Shown piece by piece: positions 1 through 9,899 of a stretch of 64,000 bases of DNA. Every line of letters begins with the position of its first letter. Position 1 is the first letter of the stretch. A model generated the notes under the pieces. It saw only the letters and a program-made list of their open reading frames with translations. It did not search any database and had not been told where the DNA came from. Origin of the DNA: Wurfbainia villosa (Eukaryota; Streptophyta; Magnoliopsida; Zingiberales; Zingiberaceae); assembly GCA_025175895.1 (NCBI GenBank), contig CM045998.1, forward strand, positions 15,361,153 through 15,425,152, written 5' to 3'. A program made the translations under genes and the position numbers.

Positions 1-1095
1 TTCTACTTTTGGAAAGTTTAGAAAAATTATGAAAATTTGAATTAGTTAAAAAATTTAAATTAGGAATTTCCTAATGTGATTAGGAAATTATAATTTAGAA
101 AATTATTTCCTAAATTAAATTTGAATTTTCTTAATTAATATTTTCCATAAATAAAGTATGTGATTAGATTTGGAAATTTATTTCTTAATTTATTCAATGA
201 GATTTGATTTGAGAAATCAAATCATAAACATATTTTATTTCCAAAATTAATTATGACAATTTGAAAATTACTTGAATATATCATAATTGTATGCCATGTA
301 ATTGCATTAGATGCATTTCATTATGCCATGCATGTCGTGACATGTAGATGTATTAGTTGCATATATGTATGTTATGCATGTTATGCCATGTAGATAATAG
401 TTATTTTCATGGAAAGGAGGATGAGACCTCAAAACCCTTACATAATATTAAAGTCTACACCTTCCATTAATATGGTTAGAATCGGAGTTCCATTTCTTGT
501 TTGGGTTGTTGGACTCTCTCCAAGCCCAGCTCGAACCTGAACATGTTCAAACCATTGAAGATGTTTAATACTAATATGGTAAGAGTCAGAGGTCAATCTT
601 TAGTTTGGGTTGTCGGACTCTCTCCAAGCCTGACTAAACAATTGAATGCGGTCTAACCATATTAAAACTATTTTTTGATTAATGGGTCGGCTTTAACTTG
701 GAGCATCAACTTGTTGAACTCTCTCCAAGGTCGATGTGAAGGGAGGTGAAGTTGGGTGCTATGCATATGATGCATACTTGTTAATGTGTTAACAACCCAA
801 TGTTTGTGCGAACATTCAAATAGTTGATAGCATAATGCGATAGTTACATATACGTGATATGTAATTGGTATGCTAGATACCTACCATCATAACTATGAAT
901 GACTTATTGGACTCTCTCTAAGGTTGTTCTTATCTATGTTGGATATCAACCTATTTGGAGATGGACCTATGATCTCCCGAATTGATTTTGAGGGTTTTTC
1001 GAATTCGAAAAATGAATGAGATTTATAAATGTATGTTAATGCATTTCAAATCATCTTTCTCATATATGCTCGATTTGTATATCTAGGTTAATTGC
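1..1095 (+). other. Untranslated leader of element A
   Basis: AT-rich sequence upstream of gag with no supported ORF. The first 400 bases are extremely AT-rich. From 420 to 960 the text is organised around a 14-base motif repeated four times. It is taken as the 5' untranslated leader between an unseen 5' LTR and gag. The extreme left part could instead be LTR sequence. Confidence 0.6.
511..922 (+). repeat. Four dispersed copies of GGACTCTCTCCAAG in the leader of A
   Basis: Copies lie at 511-524, 615-628, 716-729 (GA for GG at the start) and 909-922 (CTAAG for CCAAG at the end). Copies 1 and 2 also share the upstream words 'aatatggt' and 'tttgggttgt', so the larger unit is about 100 bp. Confidence 0.8.
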
Positions 1096-1566
1096 TTGAT
1101 CATGACATCTATAAACTTGCGCTCTATTTTGGATTCAAATAAGTTGACTAGGCCGAACTTCTTGGACTGGCTTAGAAACTCGAGAATTGTTCTCAAGGCG
1201 AAAAAGCTTGCATATGTCCTCAAAGAACCTCTTCCCACCTGTCCTAAGGATGATATAACTTCGGACCAATTGCTGACCTATCAGAAATATGTGACTGATT
1301 CTGAATTGGCGAGTTGCATTATGCTAGCTGTAATGGTGCCCGAGCTTCAGAAGCAGCATGAGCATAAGGATGTCAATACCATAATCTTCCATCTTCATGA
1401 GTTGTTTGATGAGAAAGTGATATCCGAAAGGTTCGAGGTCTCCAAGCTCCTCTTCACCTCTAAGATGCAAGAAGGTTCATTTGTGGTGCAATTTGTGCTA
1501 AAGATGAATGGGTACATCGAGCGATTAGCTACACTCGGGTTTATGATGGATCATGAATTAAGTATT
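1096..1566 (+). pseudogene. gag: Gag N-terminal part of copia element A (split by B)
   Basis: 157 codons of copia-type Gag, the capsid protein that packages element RNA in cytoplasmic particles. It opens with MIMTSINLRSILDSNKL and carries the NFLDWLRNSRIVLKAKKLAY block typical of the UBN2/gag-polypeptide family. The reading frame runs without a stop up to the last base before solo LTR B. It resumes in the matching frame at 3404, after the second copy of the gtatt target duplication. This position and frame agreement is the evidence that both pieces are one former gene. The ATG at 1096 is the first in frame; the one at 1102 is equally possible. Confidence 0.88.
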
Positions 1567-2013
1567 TGTTAGGAATCCTATGCGATAAATAACGAAATCG
1601 TAGCAGAAAAAGGATCCCTTGAGCGATCCATGCAAAAGAAAACTCATACAAAGTATAGATCAAAAGACCTTATCCTATAGGGTATGCCTTCGAAGTGTTC
1701 CCTTTGTCTATCCTGCTCGTCCACCGTTCACTGGATCTTTTACACATTCAAGTGTACGTGCCTCTATGGTATTCACACGAACACTCTTTTGGAGAAAGGA
1801 GACAACACCTTTGGTTGTGCTAACAACCAAAACAAGACTCTCCACACAAGACTTTGGCCAAGAGGAAAGGGACAAAGGAAATGGAAAATACCTACAAGAC
1901 AAAGCAAAGTCCACCACCTCTCACTCACATTTAGGAGAGCTTAAATCCCATTTCTCATGCATTAAATCACATTTTATGCATTAACACCTTCTTGCATGCA
2001 ATGTTTGAGGATG

Positions 2014-2165
2014 AAATCTCATTTCATGGATTAATTCTTTTGCATGCAACGTTTTAGGATTAACATGCATTAAATCTCATTTCATGGATTAATTCTTTTG
2101 CATGCAACGTTTTAGGATTAACATGCATTAAATCCCATTTCATGCAATTAATCCATTTGCATGCA
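2014..2165 (+). repeat. 58-bp tandem repeat in solo LTR B
   Basis: The unit begins aaatctcatttcatgg at 2014, recurs at 2072 and, more diverged, at 2130. Each unit contains catgcaacgttttagg or a variant. About 2.6 copies. Confidence 0.85.
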
Positions 2166-2383
2166 ACAACTCCCATTTGTATGCATGATTAATCATCATT
2201 AATCATGCTAACCTTCTTCAATTGGTTTCATTTGAATCCAACTCAAATTAAGTCAATTTGAGTCCAACTCAAGTTTGTCCAAGCAATGAGTCTAACTCAT
2301 TCTAGTCCATTTAATTAACTAATGATTCATTTAGTTAAACTAAGATGAACCCCATCTCCAAAATATGTTCTTTGTGTGTGACC

Positions 2384-2392
2384 CTATATAGG
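2384..2392 (+). promoter_or_regulatory. Putative TATA box of LTR B
   Basis: CTATATAGG lies 8 bp after gtgtgtga in a mid-LTR position, fitting a U3 promoter and plus orientation. Sequence-only prediction. Confidence 0.45.
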
Positions 2393-3148
2393 TTTTTGTA
2401 ATATTGACAATGTCTCTAAACCACCTTAGAAACATAAGCAATGAGTGACATCTAGCAATGCATCATTGCTATCCAAGTTATGAAAATGTCAATATCCGAC
2501 AAAACCTTTCTGTGGCTACTATCTTGTATGACCTTGTCCTTCTATACTCGATATCTAGATTGATCAATGAGGCATAGTCTGTGTCATCCTCTTATCAATC
2601 TTTGTGTTTCTTGATTCCCAAGTAGATTCACTCAAACAAATGAGCTCAATATCTCATATTGACTCATTTGAGCATGACCATGCATTTCGTGGTCTTACTC
2701 TATCAAGAGGCCTAAAGATATCACTCCCGTCATATGGAAGGGATAGATCCCATCTATATCACTCACATCCCTCTGCATAGTTTGTTATATACCCAATGAT
2801 CACCTTTATAGTCCACCCTATTACGGGTGACATTTGACGATACCAAAGTACATAACTCCTTATGTAGGGAACCATAGTGATTTCAGGTCTAAGGACTATT
2901 CATACTAATAGTCACATGAGAAAGTTTATGACACTCATATAATGATCCATGAAACTTTCTCATGGCGGGTCAATTCAGTACATAGTCTCTAATATGTATC
3001 CATGTGTCAATTTGATATCACATATCCATGACTTGTGAGATTAAGTCATCAATTGACCTACATGTCAGTCTCTATGCATTAATATTGTCCTTGTCTATTG
3101 ATACTTGACTAGGAATAGTTAAGAGTAGTGTTTTATATAGTTAATACT

Positions 3149-3150
<2 letters not shown>

Positions 3151-3199
<49 letters not shown>
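3151..3199. repeat. (TA)n microsatellite
   Basis: 49 bases of uninterrupted TA dinucleotides near the right end of solo LTR B. Length is likely to vary between individuals and to be error-prone. Confidence 0.95.
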
Positions 3200-3202
<3 letters not shown>

Positions 3203-3403
3203 TACAGACTCTCACTATCAATTCAACCAATTGAAATGTTGTAAACTTGAACCTACTATTCAAGGACACTATTATATTATTCGTATAGCTCAGATAAGAA
3301 ATAATATAATAAGCAAACTTGCCTATTATTAATGAAATATGATACATATGATCCCTAATCAATCATCTCATGATTGACACTAAGGGCTGACACTAACAGT
3401 ATT

Positions 3404-4093
3404 GAGTTAATTCTATATTGTTTGCCCAAGAGTTACTCACAGTTTGTGATGAACTACTGGATGGACAAAATTGAATCTACCATTCCTGAACTCCTCAACA
3501 TGTTGAAGACTATGGAGCCTTCTGTGAAGCATGAGGAGAAGACAGTGATATTAGTTGATTCCTTAAAGAAAGGTTCTAAGAGAAAATCAAAGGAACAACA
3601 TAAGGGGAAGAAGAAGGCTAAAAAGGCAAAACCATCTCAAAAGGATACTTGCCATCATTGTGTCAAGGAGGGCCATTGGCAAAGAAATTGCAAAATTTAT
3701 CTTGAGTCCGTGAAGAAGAAGAACGCATCTGATGCCCCATCCTCTTCAGGTATCTTCGTTATTGATTGTCATTCTATTTCCTTAGATACTTGGGTATTGG
3801 ATACTGGGTGTAGCTCATATATATGTAATGATATACCGGAGATAAAGAATATAAGAAGACTCGTCAAGGGAGAATCAAATTTGCGAGTTGGCAATGGAAC
3901 AGAGGTTGCTGCAGTCGCCATCGGAACATATTTGTTGAAGCTCCCTACAAGACTTGTCTTAGAACTGGATAATTGCTATTATGTTCCTTCGTTAATAACG
4001 AACATTGTTTCTATTTCCTGCTTAAATAGAAATGGGTACCATTTGACTTTTAGTAACAATTGTTGTTACATAACTATGAATGACATTCTTTAG
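3404..4093 (+). pseudogene. gag-pro: Gag C-terminus, zinc knuckle and protease of element A
   Basis: Continuation of the copia polyprotein after solo LTR B. It starts with the capsid end (ELILYCLPKSYSQFV), then a basic Lys-rich linker and one CCHC zinc knuckle (CHHCVKEGHWQRNC, about 3650-3692). The aspartic protease follows, with its active-site triad as DTGCSS at 3799-3816 and the RVGNGTEVAAVAIGTY and YYVPSL blocks. The knuckle binds element RNA and the protease processes the polyprotein. The frame closes at a TAG at 4091-4093, where related elements run on into the pre-integrase domain. An open frame extends left to 3374, but those codons belong to B. Confidence 0.88.
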
Positions 4094-4115
4094 GGACTAG
4101 AACTTTATGCAATGG

Positions 4116-4154
<39 letters not shown>
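4116..4154. repeat. (TA)n(TG)n compound microsatellite
   Basis: About 16 bp of TA followed by about 22 bp of GT inside the former polyprotein of A, between protease and pre-integrase. It has expanded within dead coding sequence. Confidence 0.95.
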
Positions 4155-4229
4155 TAGACATATCCAGTGACATTTTCAATATCGAAGCGAGCAACAAGCG
4201 TGCTCAAAAAGATAATCAATTAGCCTCCT

Positions 4230-5118
4230 ACATGTGACATTGTCGTCTTAGCCATGTAAACAAGAAACGCATGTTCGAATTATACCGATGTAGAATTCTG
4301 GAGTTATTTGAATTTGATTCATTCAATACATGTGAATCATGCTTAAAAGGCAAGATGACTAAGTTACCTTTTACTAGAAAAGGTGAAGCGGTGGGAGAGT
4401 TGCTTGGTCTATACATACTGATGTATGCGGACCTATGTCAACTCAAGCTCTAGGAGGCTATAACTACTTTATTACCTTTATCGATGATCACTCACGGTTT
4501 GGGTATGTGTTCTTGATGAAACATAAGTTTGAAGCCTTTGAAAAGTTCAAGGAATTCAGAAATGAAGTAGAGAAACAACTTGGCAAAAGTATTAAAATAC
4601 TTCGATCTGATTGAGGTGGAGAATACTTGAGTCAAGAGTTTCTGGATTATCTAAGGAACAATGGTATATTGTCTCAATGGACTCCACCGTATACACTGCA
4701 ACATAATGGTGTATCTGAGAGGCGAAACTGAACCTTGTTGGACATGGTTAGATCGATGATTAATCATGTGAATCTTCCCAAGTCCTTTTGGGACTATGCA
4801 CTTCAGACAACTGTTTACTTGCTAAACAGAGTTCCGACCAAGGTAGTCTCTACTACTCCATATGAGATATGGAATAGTAAGAAATCTCATTTATCTTACT
4901 TGAAGATATGGGATTGTCCTGCTTATGTGAAGCGGACTGTATTAGACAAATTAGATTCTAAGTCTAATAAATATCTATTTATTGGATACCCTAAGAAAAT
5001 AAGGGGTTACCAATTCTATCATCCTGTTGAACAAAAGGTGTTTATTTCAAGTCATGTTGTATTTCCAGAGAAAGAGTTTCTCTTGCAAGAAAATAGTGGG
5101 AGTGACGTTGAACTTTAG
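4230..5118 (+). pseudogene. int: Pre-integrase and integrase of element A
   Basis: The zinc-binding pre-integrase is readable from about 4230 (HCRLSHVNKKRM, then CESCLKGKMTKLPF). A one-base frame change near 4405-4420 moves to the frame that encodes GYNYFITFIDDHSRFGYVF (catalytic Asp region). The core continues with ILRSD then a TGA at 4612-4614 where family members have Arg, and GVSERRN then another TGA before TLLDMVRSM. The C-terminal part at 4735-5118 is open (YLLNRVPTKVVSTTPYEIW). Integrase joins element DNA to the chromosome, but with at least two nonsense codons and a frameshift this one is dead. The segment from 5119 to about 5370 is the variable INT-RT linker and contains further stops. 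Confidence 0.88.
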
Positions 5119-5363
5119 GAGGTTCAAAAGACTCCAATAGACAATGAAGAGATACCCGGTCAAGCACCACAACCGATAACTCATAGTGATGAGCCATCGA
5201 TTGAACCTATTGTAACACCACATCTTCGTAGATCTAATAGAACACGCAACATTCCTAGGAGATATGAATTTCTCGTAAGTGAATTGAACGACGTGTTACT
5301 CATTGATGATGAGAAGCCTACCAGTTATGAAGAAGTTCTGAAAAGTTCAGAAAGGGACAAATG

Positions 5364-6075
5364 ACTTGAAGCCATGAAGTCAGAAATGGATTCCATGTAT
5401 GAAAATCAAGTTTGGAACTTGGTGGACCTGCCTGAAGGCATTAAGCCTATAGAATGCAAGTGGGTTTTCAAGAAGAAAACCGACATGGATGGTAATGTGA
5501 TTGCCTATAAGGCTAGATTAGTGGAGAAAGGCTATCGTCAAAAGAAATGTGTTCATTATAATGATACTTATTCACCAATAGCTATGCTTAAATCTATTCG
5601 GATGCTTCTGGCCATAGCGGCTCATTATGATTATGAGATATGACAGATGGATGTGAAAATGGTTTTCCTTAATGGAAACCTACTCGAGGAAATGTATATG
5701 ATATAACTCGAGAGTTTCACATCGATTGATATAACCAAGGTATGTAAGCTTCGACAGTCTATATATGGACTGAAGCAAGCATCTAGGAGATGGAATATCC
5801 ATTTTGATGAGACAATCAAAAGGTTTGATTTCTCACAAAATCTAGACAAACCCTGTGTGTACAAGAAGGTTAGTGGGAGTGTAGTCATGTTCCTAGTGTT
5901 GTATGTTGATGACATATTACTTATAGGAAACTATATATCTATCTTACAATCGGTCAGGTTATCCAAAACATTCTCTATAAAAGACCTAGGAGAAGCAACC
6001 TATATCCTCGGGATTAAGATCTACAGAGATAGATCGAAATGGTTGCATGGTCTTTTGCATTATATATATATATAG
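5364..6075 (+). pseudogene. rt: Reverse transcriptase of element A
   Basis: Copia RT remnants: LEAMKSEMDSMYENQVWNLV just after a TGA, WVFKKKTDMDGNVIAYKARL, then MLLAIAAHYDYEI ending in TGA before QMDVK. After a second stop the sequence continues as SIYGLKQASRR and the polymerase box LYVDDILLIG (about 5896-5925), followed by TFSIKDLGEATYILGIKI. YVDD contains two of the three catalytic aspartates. Several stops read as CAA to TAA or TGG to TGA changes. A short TA run at 6060-6075 interrupts the end. Confidence 0.88.
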
Positions 6076-6099
6076 ACTGAGTGCTAAAGAGGTTTAGCA

Positions 6100-6883
6100 T
6101 GTCAGAATCTAAGAAAGATTTCATTCCCATCAGGCATGGGATACACCTTTCAAAGTCTATGTGTCCGCGCACAGAAGACGAGAGGATTTGCATGAGTAAG
6201 ATCCCCTATGCATCCACAATAGGATCTATCATGTATGTTATGTTATGTTATGTATAAGGCTCGATGTATCGTATGCTCTAAATGTCATGAGAAGATACCA
6301 GTCTGATCCAGGAATGGATCATTTGGCAACTATTAAGACAATCCTTAAGTAGTTGAGAAGAACTAAGGATGTGTTTCTTATATATGGAGAGGGTGATATG
6401 GTAATATGCGGGTATACGGATGCTAGCTCCCAAACATACAAGGATAATTCCAGGTCTCAGTCTGGGTACATATTCACCTTGAATAGAGGCACAGTAAGTT
6501 GGAAAAGTTCCAAGCAAGACACTGTAGCGGATTCTACCACTGAGGTAGAATACATCGCAGCTTCGGAAGCAGCAAAAGAAGTGGTTGGGATCAAGAAATT
6601 TGTCTCTGAACTTGGTGTAGTTCCAACTATTATTGAAGCAATACCAGTCTACTGCGACAACAATGGAGTGATTGCACAGGCAAAAGAGTCAAGGTCTCAT
6701 CAATGATCCAAACATGTTCTTTGCCACTATTATCTGATCAAAGAGATCATCGGTAGGAAGGAAATACAAATCGAGAAGATTCTCACTGAAAGGAACTTAG
6801 TGGACCCTTTAACTAAGGTCTTACCTCAAAGTAAGTTTGAGGGACATGTTAGAACTTATGGTATTGGATACCATAGCGATTGA
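6100..6883 (+). pseudogene. rnh: RNase H of element A and end of pol
   Basis: The part before 6350 is frameshifted (SKSMCPRTEDERICMSKIPYAS is readable near 6150). From 6353 the RNase H domain is open: GYTDASSQT, SWKSSKQDTVADSTTEVEYIAASEAAKEVV and PVYCDNNGVIAQAKE contain the Asp and Glu catalytic motifs. After a stop at 6704-6706 the family C-terminus follows (HYYLIKEIIGRKEIQIEKI, TERNLVDPLTKVLPQSKFEGH), ending in TGA at 6881-6883, 20 bases before the 3' LTR. RNase H degrades the RNA strand of the RNA-DNA hybrid during reverse transcription. Confidence 0.85.
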
Positions 6884-6890
6884 CATTAGG

Positions 6891-6903
6891 CCAAGTGGGA
6901 GTT
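6891..6903 (+). promoter_or_regulatory. Polypurine tract of element A
   Basis: CCAAGTGGGAGTT directly precedes the TGTTAG start of the 3' LTR. AAGTGGGAG is the usual copia plus-strand primer. Confidence 0.85.
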
Positions 6904-8981
6904 TGTTAGTTATATATGAGAGATATCCTAAGACAATCGCCTTATGGTTGTACCATTTATTTGATAAATAAAGATTCACTATTTGAGTATACATGTATTT
7001 GATTGGATCTTAAACTCATTTACTGAATGTCCACAATACGATTCACAACATAAGAGAATTTATAATTGGATCACAACTAGTGAGTATCTCTACATGTGTA
7101 ATTGTGATGTATTGGAATTATCTCCAGTCGATGAATTGATGCATTCAGACACCATCAATTCTGTTGAGACTAGCACGAGTTGTACTCTTTGGTTTATCCA
7201 AGCAACTATTTCTCATTGGCTGGAGACATTAGGATGTCCGGAGTTAACCGTGGATGCTAGTTATGGTAACTAGTTTATTGGAGTGACCAACTATAAGACT
7301 TCATATGGTTCTCTGCATATACAAATATGTCAATGAAGTCCTTACGGCAGCTTAAGTGCAATGTTCCTTTGACTTACAGTATTCAAGTCATCTTGGTCAT
7401 GGAGACTTATGCTTTGACATCTTAAGCAAGCATCTCTAAGGAAATGTGGACCCCGGATGATTAGGTATAAGTCGAAGTGGCCGAAGGTGTTTGAATAGCC
7501 TATAAAGGATTCACCACTCCTTGCGAGGAGATGTATACCTTGTGGCCTCTTGTCGGATTGTTACTAAAGTCTTTGGTCAAAGCATTACATGTTTAGAATA
7601 TGATACTCTTGGGTACATGTGCAGTAACTAGAATCCATAGGACAAGAAAATGATACTTGAGTTAGGTGTGACATTGACGTAATCAGCCTAGTGGGGATTG
7701 ACACAATAGACCATGTCCTAAACCAAGTGGGAATAAGATGAGTGAAGGGAATGAGACACGTTATGACTGTAGCTGCTAAAAGGTTTTAGAAATTGTTCTC
7801 GGATCAACCGTTGATTTTCTAGTTAATTGGAGATCATGATGTACTACTAGGTGCCACTCATGATTGTTCTATAATTAATAGTTAATTATAGATGACCAAC
7901 ATATACCGAGAACCTATTTGGTAACACACACTATGAGTGTTATCCGAAGGATTTAAAATGAGTTTGAGAATGGGATTCTCATATCAAAAGAGACTTGATT
8001 TAGTTAGACCAAACAAGGAGTGAGCATGAAATCGTTTCAGTCGCATCAGAAGCATGGATGAGCCGAGTCTTTTGATGACATGATGGATGAACCAAAATGG
8101 TTTGGTTCTAATCTAATGGTGGAAAATAAACCAAAGGGGTTTGGTTTGTTTTAAATGAATGAACCAAAATTAGATTGGTTTATTTTAACTTAAAATAGAC
8201 GAACGTAGTTTGGTTTATTTTAACTTAAATTAATGGAGCGAGTTAACGGATTTTGGTTGTTAATCAATAACCCTTGAGAAGAGGTTTCTTAATGGTTAAG
8301 AAACACATTCTCTATAAATAAAAGGGCGGAGACAAATTTTGTGGAGGAGTTAGAGTTTGTGAAACCCTAGCCATGTTCCTCTCTTCCTCTCTTGTGTGCC
8401 GCCCAACTCCTTGGTGTTGCCTAAATTTGTTTGGTCACCACCTCCTTGCTGTCGTCGGCCTTCCACCAGCGGTCGGCCATCCTCCGGCCATTAGCTCCAC
8501 CCGCCGACCATCCTCCCGCTCAGTAGTCCGACTAGCCAAAGAATGCCACCACTCTAAATGACTAGCCAATTTGATTGGCCTACACTTCCGAGAAAATAAG
8601 TTCGTGGAACTTGTTTTGTGATCATCTATCAGATTACAACATCTTTGATACGAGACTAGTATCTCTCGTGAAGACAGAGCTCATAACTTAGTGAAGTTAT
8701 CCCGACAATACTCGGCGTGGACTCGGATAGAGGCGAAACTTGCGAGGGTCGCTAAGGTTGGCGTCATTTCCACTACTCGTAATTCGTCAGGAATACCTAG
8801 TTAAAATTTCCTTTATTGTAAAATTCAAATATGCGATTATGTCTACACTGTTGTATCCTGCATGCATGTGGTGTGTGTGTGTTGTAATAAATAGTTTATT
8901 ACCATTTTATTTGCTTCCGTTGTGCATGTTTACGAAACATGTTCGAACACACGGCCACATCGGTGCCTCGGAAACCCAACA
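6904..8981 (+). repeat. 3' LTR of element A (2078 bp)
   Basis: Begins TGTTAGTTATATATG right after the polypurine tract and ends GGAAACCCAACA, with TGTT/AACA ends. A TATA box lies at 8313. The next base starts sequence belonging to element C. The apparent ORFs at 6983-7273, 8373-8561 and 8740-9012 have no recognisable domain. The partner 5' LTR is outside the window, so divergence cannot be measured here. Confidence 0.85.
8313..8320 (+). promoter_or_regulatory. TATA box in the 3' LTR of A
   Basis: TATAAATA is followed by purine-rich sequence and GTGAAACCCTAG, a typical plant LTR U3/R boundary. Confidence 0.6.
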
Positions 8982-9899
8982 GATCATACTTGGAGTTAAA
9001 CCTCATTGTTGATGTTTATTAGTTGACTGACTGAGTGTTTGACACTTGGAATTCAAGTTAACTCAGAGCGGTCGACTGGGATTATGACCAATTGATTGAT
9101 CATATAGTCGACTGAGGCTCGACTGCTCAAGTTGTGTTATGGCAATCGACTGGCCTTAGGTAGTCGACTGCCATGAATGGTAGGCAACTAGTGTTTACAG
9201 ACATGAGCACATAAGCTTTGGTAGTCTACTTCCAATCGACTACTGAGCTGTAGTCAACTGCTAGTAAGGTCAATCGACTGTTGGTGTATCCGTTGGCTAG
9301 AATGCCAACATGGATTAAGTCCATTGTGAGATAACGACACTATAGTCAGTCGATTAGTGACTTTTGGCAATTGACTATCAGGTGAAAATTCAGGTCATAA
9401 GGAGGCATAAAAAGAGTTCGATGGGGAGGATTTTGGTAGGGGTGATTTGAGGCAAAGTGTTGGTGCATTTCAGGGTCCTTCATGCTCTCCCAAAGCAACT
9501 AATAAGCAAGCAATCAAAAGCCCTAGTTTGTAAAGTTTTTTCACTTCTTGTCGCATTCGCTTATTGTATTTATTTGTATTTATTTCTTATTGTTGTAAGG
9601 ATCTTTTAAGAGTTTTCTCCACCTTCAAATTGATCCGAGAAGGAGAAGATTTAGTAGTGGTGTGCATCACTATAGCTCACTTGAGCTTGACCTGTGGAGT
9701 AGGAACCTTGGTTCCGAACCAGATTATATTTTTATGTATTGTTTGTGTGTGTCTGTCTTTATTTCTTTTGTGCATTTGTATTTGTATATTTCATTGCGCA
9801 CTAACTTATTATAGACGAGCACACAATCGAGCGATCAAATCAAGCGCAAAATCAAGAACCGCTATTCACCCCCCTCTAGTGAACATATCGGTCCCTACA
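8982..9899 (+). repeat. 5' LTR of C, right-hand part
   Basis: Starts within the LTR at 'catacttggagttaaacctcattg' and carries variants of the TCGACTG palindrome (9070-9390). It then shows the family U5 landmarks: 'tctccaccttcaaattgatccgagaaggag', 'gtggagtaggaacc', 'ctattcacccccctctag' and CCTACA at 9894-9899. The U3 start lies left of element A, outside the window. Confidence 0.85.

Larger units (their letters stand above)
1567..3398 (+). mobile_element. Element B: solo LTR (1832 bp) inside gag of A
   Basis: Starts TGTTAGGAATCC and ends GACACTAACA, giving the canonical TG...CA ends and a 6-bp terminal inverted repeat (TGTTAG/CTAACA). It is flanked by the 5-bp target duplication gtatt at 1562-1566 and 3399-3403. 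No gag or pol sequence, primer site or second LTR lies inside, so it is a solo LTR left by LTR-LTR recombination. A TATA-like CTATATAGG at 2384 suggests plus orientation. It holds a 58-bp tandem repeat and a (TA)n tract. Apparent ORFs at 1619-1984 are not supported as genes. Confidence 0.9.
1..8981 (+). mobile_element. Element A: Ty1/copia LTR retrotransposon, 5' LTR outside window
   Basis: Plus-strand copia element with domains in the order gag, protease, integrase, RT, RNase H, then a polypurine tract and a complete 3' LTR (6904-8981). The 5' LTR must lie left of the window, because no LTR end or primer site is seen before gag. Gag is split by solo LTR B (1567-3398). The right end ...CCCAACA is followed directly by mid-LTR sequence of element C, so A inserted into the 5' LTR of C; its 5-bp target duplication should be gatca, but the left copy is not visible. 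Many nonsense changes make it inactive. I do not assign a copia clade with confidence. Confidence 0.9.

Noticed and set aside
1619..1984. ORF of 121 codons in solo LTR B
   Set aside because: No domain, overlapping alternatives in other frames, and wholly within an LTR.
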